The notes under the pieces were generated by a model. The model was not told the origin of the DNA, made no database searches, and saw only the letters and a program-made list of their open reading frames with translations. A program made the position numbers and the translations under genes. A stretch of 64,000 nt of DNA from Marchantia polymorpha subsp. ruderalis (lineage: Eukaryota > Streptophyta > Marchantiopsida > Marchantiales > Marchantiaceae), in the NCBI GenBank assembly GCA_037833965.1, contig AP031351.1, forward strand, positions 11,792,501 to 11,856,500, read 5' to 3'. Shown here piece by piece: positions 62,761-64,000 of this stretch. How positions within the stretch are numbered: position 1 is the stretch's first letter; every line of letters begins with the position of its first letter.

Positions 62761-64000
62761 CTGTGCACAATGGAAAGTAAGTCTAAACCAAAGTCCACGA
62801 TGAGCGAACTATGCTCTAGTTCGTAACTACAGATATTTTCTCGATATCCAACAATGGCCGAGCATCACTGCTCACTCAATTAAAGGTTTAGTTGTATCAA
62901 GTTAATGATCAGTGGTGTGAAGGTTGATGTCAAACTTGGAGATGAAAAAGGCCTGTCATTCTCGTATATCTTCACAATGCCGGTAGATCATATAGGAATT
63001 TCAATCCAAGTCAGAGATTTTACATAATTCTTTAAGACCTTTTCACTGCCTTCACTCCCTTTCCCGACCAGTGGCAGATCATCTACATACAATGCATTGT
63101 AAAACACTCCATGCTTGATATACAAACTCAATTCTGGGAGTGCTCTCTGAAAGTCTTGTAGCCTGATATACCTATATAATCTTTTATTGCACTTGTAGGA
63201 GCTTGCTTCAGCCCATAGAGTGCTTTCTCCAACGAACACATATTTCCACATGAAACAATGTACCCATCAGTTACATGTAAGTACGTTTCCTCTTCCAATA
63301 CCTACTTCATAAGGCACCATCTGACTTTCAACTTCAGAAGCAGCAGAAATTTGGGGTTCTGAAATGTATGTCTTCGTGATAAAGATAGACTTCTATGATT
63401 ACAAGGTACTGGAAATGATAGTAAGACAGGTAGAGTAGCAGGTTCAGAAGCTATAGCAAGTTTTGCAAAGCTAACATCCGTTCATATCCTCAGGATTGTT
63501 CTCTAGATTTTTTGATTGAATAGAATGATTTCTTTTAATCGTTCTTCATAACGATTAAGAAATTTCTTGAGCTTTTCATTTCACGTTTTTTCTTCTGATT
63601 CTTTGGTATGTGAGAATGAGCTGAACACCCAAACACTCTCAGAATGGTATGAAGTTACTTACCACTTAATCCTTCCTCTGGTATGATGCCCCTCGATGCT
63701 TGAAGTATGACATTTGCTTCAGATGCAGTAAGCAGTCTTTAAACCAAAGCTCCTCCCAGAATTATTCCCGAAATAATCATTAATGGAGATTCTTCTAGTA
63801 AATAAATCTAAGTAAATTAAATATGAGGAGAATATTTATAGATGTAACAGCTAGAGATATTTCATCACACAATGCAATAACAGAATGATATAACAGCAGC
63901 GTTTTAATTATAGTAAGAAGCTTTGGCTCCTTCTCGACATTGTTCCCCGAAATTACACATTCAGATTAGCTCGGGCTCTCTCATAGTTTTATCTCTGATG
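62761..64000. other. probable intron or 5' flank of the PYROXD2-like gene
   Basis: Beyond the copia fossil listed separately I find no exon-like piece of the FAD-binding half, so either a long intron continues past the window or the gene start is lost. The last 100 bases are not recognised. Confidence 0.4.
62988..63760 (-). mobile_element. Ty1/copia retrotransposon fossil D (partial)
   Basis: - strand copia pieces: reverse transcriptase at 62988-63251 (FYNALYVDDLPLVGKG, preceded by an ALPELSLYIKHG-like stretch) and the C-terminal integrase motif near 63560-63680 (LRVFGCSAHSHIPKN). Order and strand fit one element. LTRs were not found. It is broken and old, and lies upstream of the visible PYROXD2-like exons, probably within an intron of that gene. 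Confidence 0.7.

Overview
The window is nuclear DNA of a land plant. Three things show this: chloroplast- and mitochondrion-targeted proteins, GT-AG introns in nearly every gene, and proteins of plant families (BBD-type bifunctional nuclease, plastid 2-Cys peroxiredoxin, root-cap/LEA-like secreted protein, RWP-RK factor). Very GC-rich gene starts and leaders alternate with long, very AT-rich stretches of decayed mobile elements. That pattern, and proteins near to but not typical of flowering plants, make me favour a bryophyte, possibly a liverwort. The organism is an inference, not a sequence match.

Layout. 1-1401 holds the 3' end of an unrecognised + strand gene. 1402-6128 is mostly empty, with one doubtful coding island (3181-3645) and two possible terminal exons (4688-4931, -). 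6129-9243 (-) is a complete nine-exon bifunctional nuclease gene with a GC-rich leader upstream. 12.4-22.8 kb is AT-rich and holds a pogo-like DNA transposon relic, a Ty1/copia fossil and several repeats. 22825-25584 (-) is a complete seven-exon 2-Cys peroxiredoxin gene. 28.8-32.4 kb is AT-rich and empty. 32472-35536 (-) is a complete six-exon IBA57 gene. 37775-40632 (-) is a complete three-exon root-cap/LEA-like gene with a long GA/CT microsatellite next to a splice site. 42.1-43.4 kb has two hairpin or terminal-inverted-repeat elements. About 43.5-50.4 kb is an old copia fossil with a second LTR element inside it, and the inner element carries an intronless piece of a host DNA polymerase eta gene. 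53799-54239 (-) encodes a FAM32A-like spliceosomal protein. 57234-60618 (+) is an RWP-RK gene behind a G-rich tract. 61047-62760 (-) is the 3' half of a PYROXD2-like oxidoreductase gene, and a further copia fossil lies upstream of these exons.

The genes are independent eukaryotic units, not a pathway cluster. The shared theme is organelle housekeeping: a plastid peroxidase, a predicted plastid nuclease-like protein, and a mitochondrial Fe-S assembly factor. I assigned exons by reading phase across GT/AG sites and by recalled family sequences. In every complete model except the RWP-RK gene all junctions keep frame with no arbitrary choice; in the RWP-RK gene one donor remains uncertain. I see no evidence of a wholly new biological system. 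The most unusual object is the LTR element with the captured polymerase fragment.
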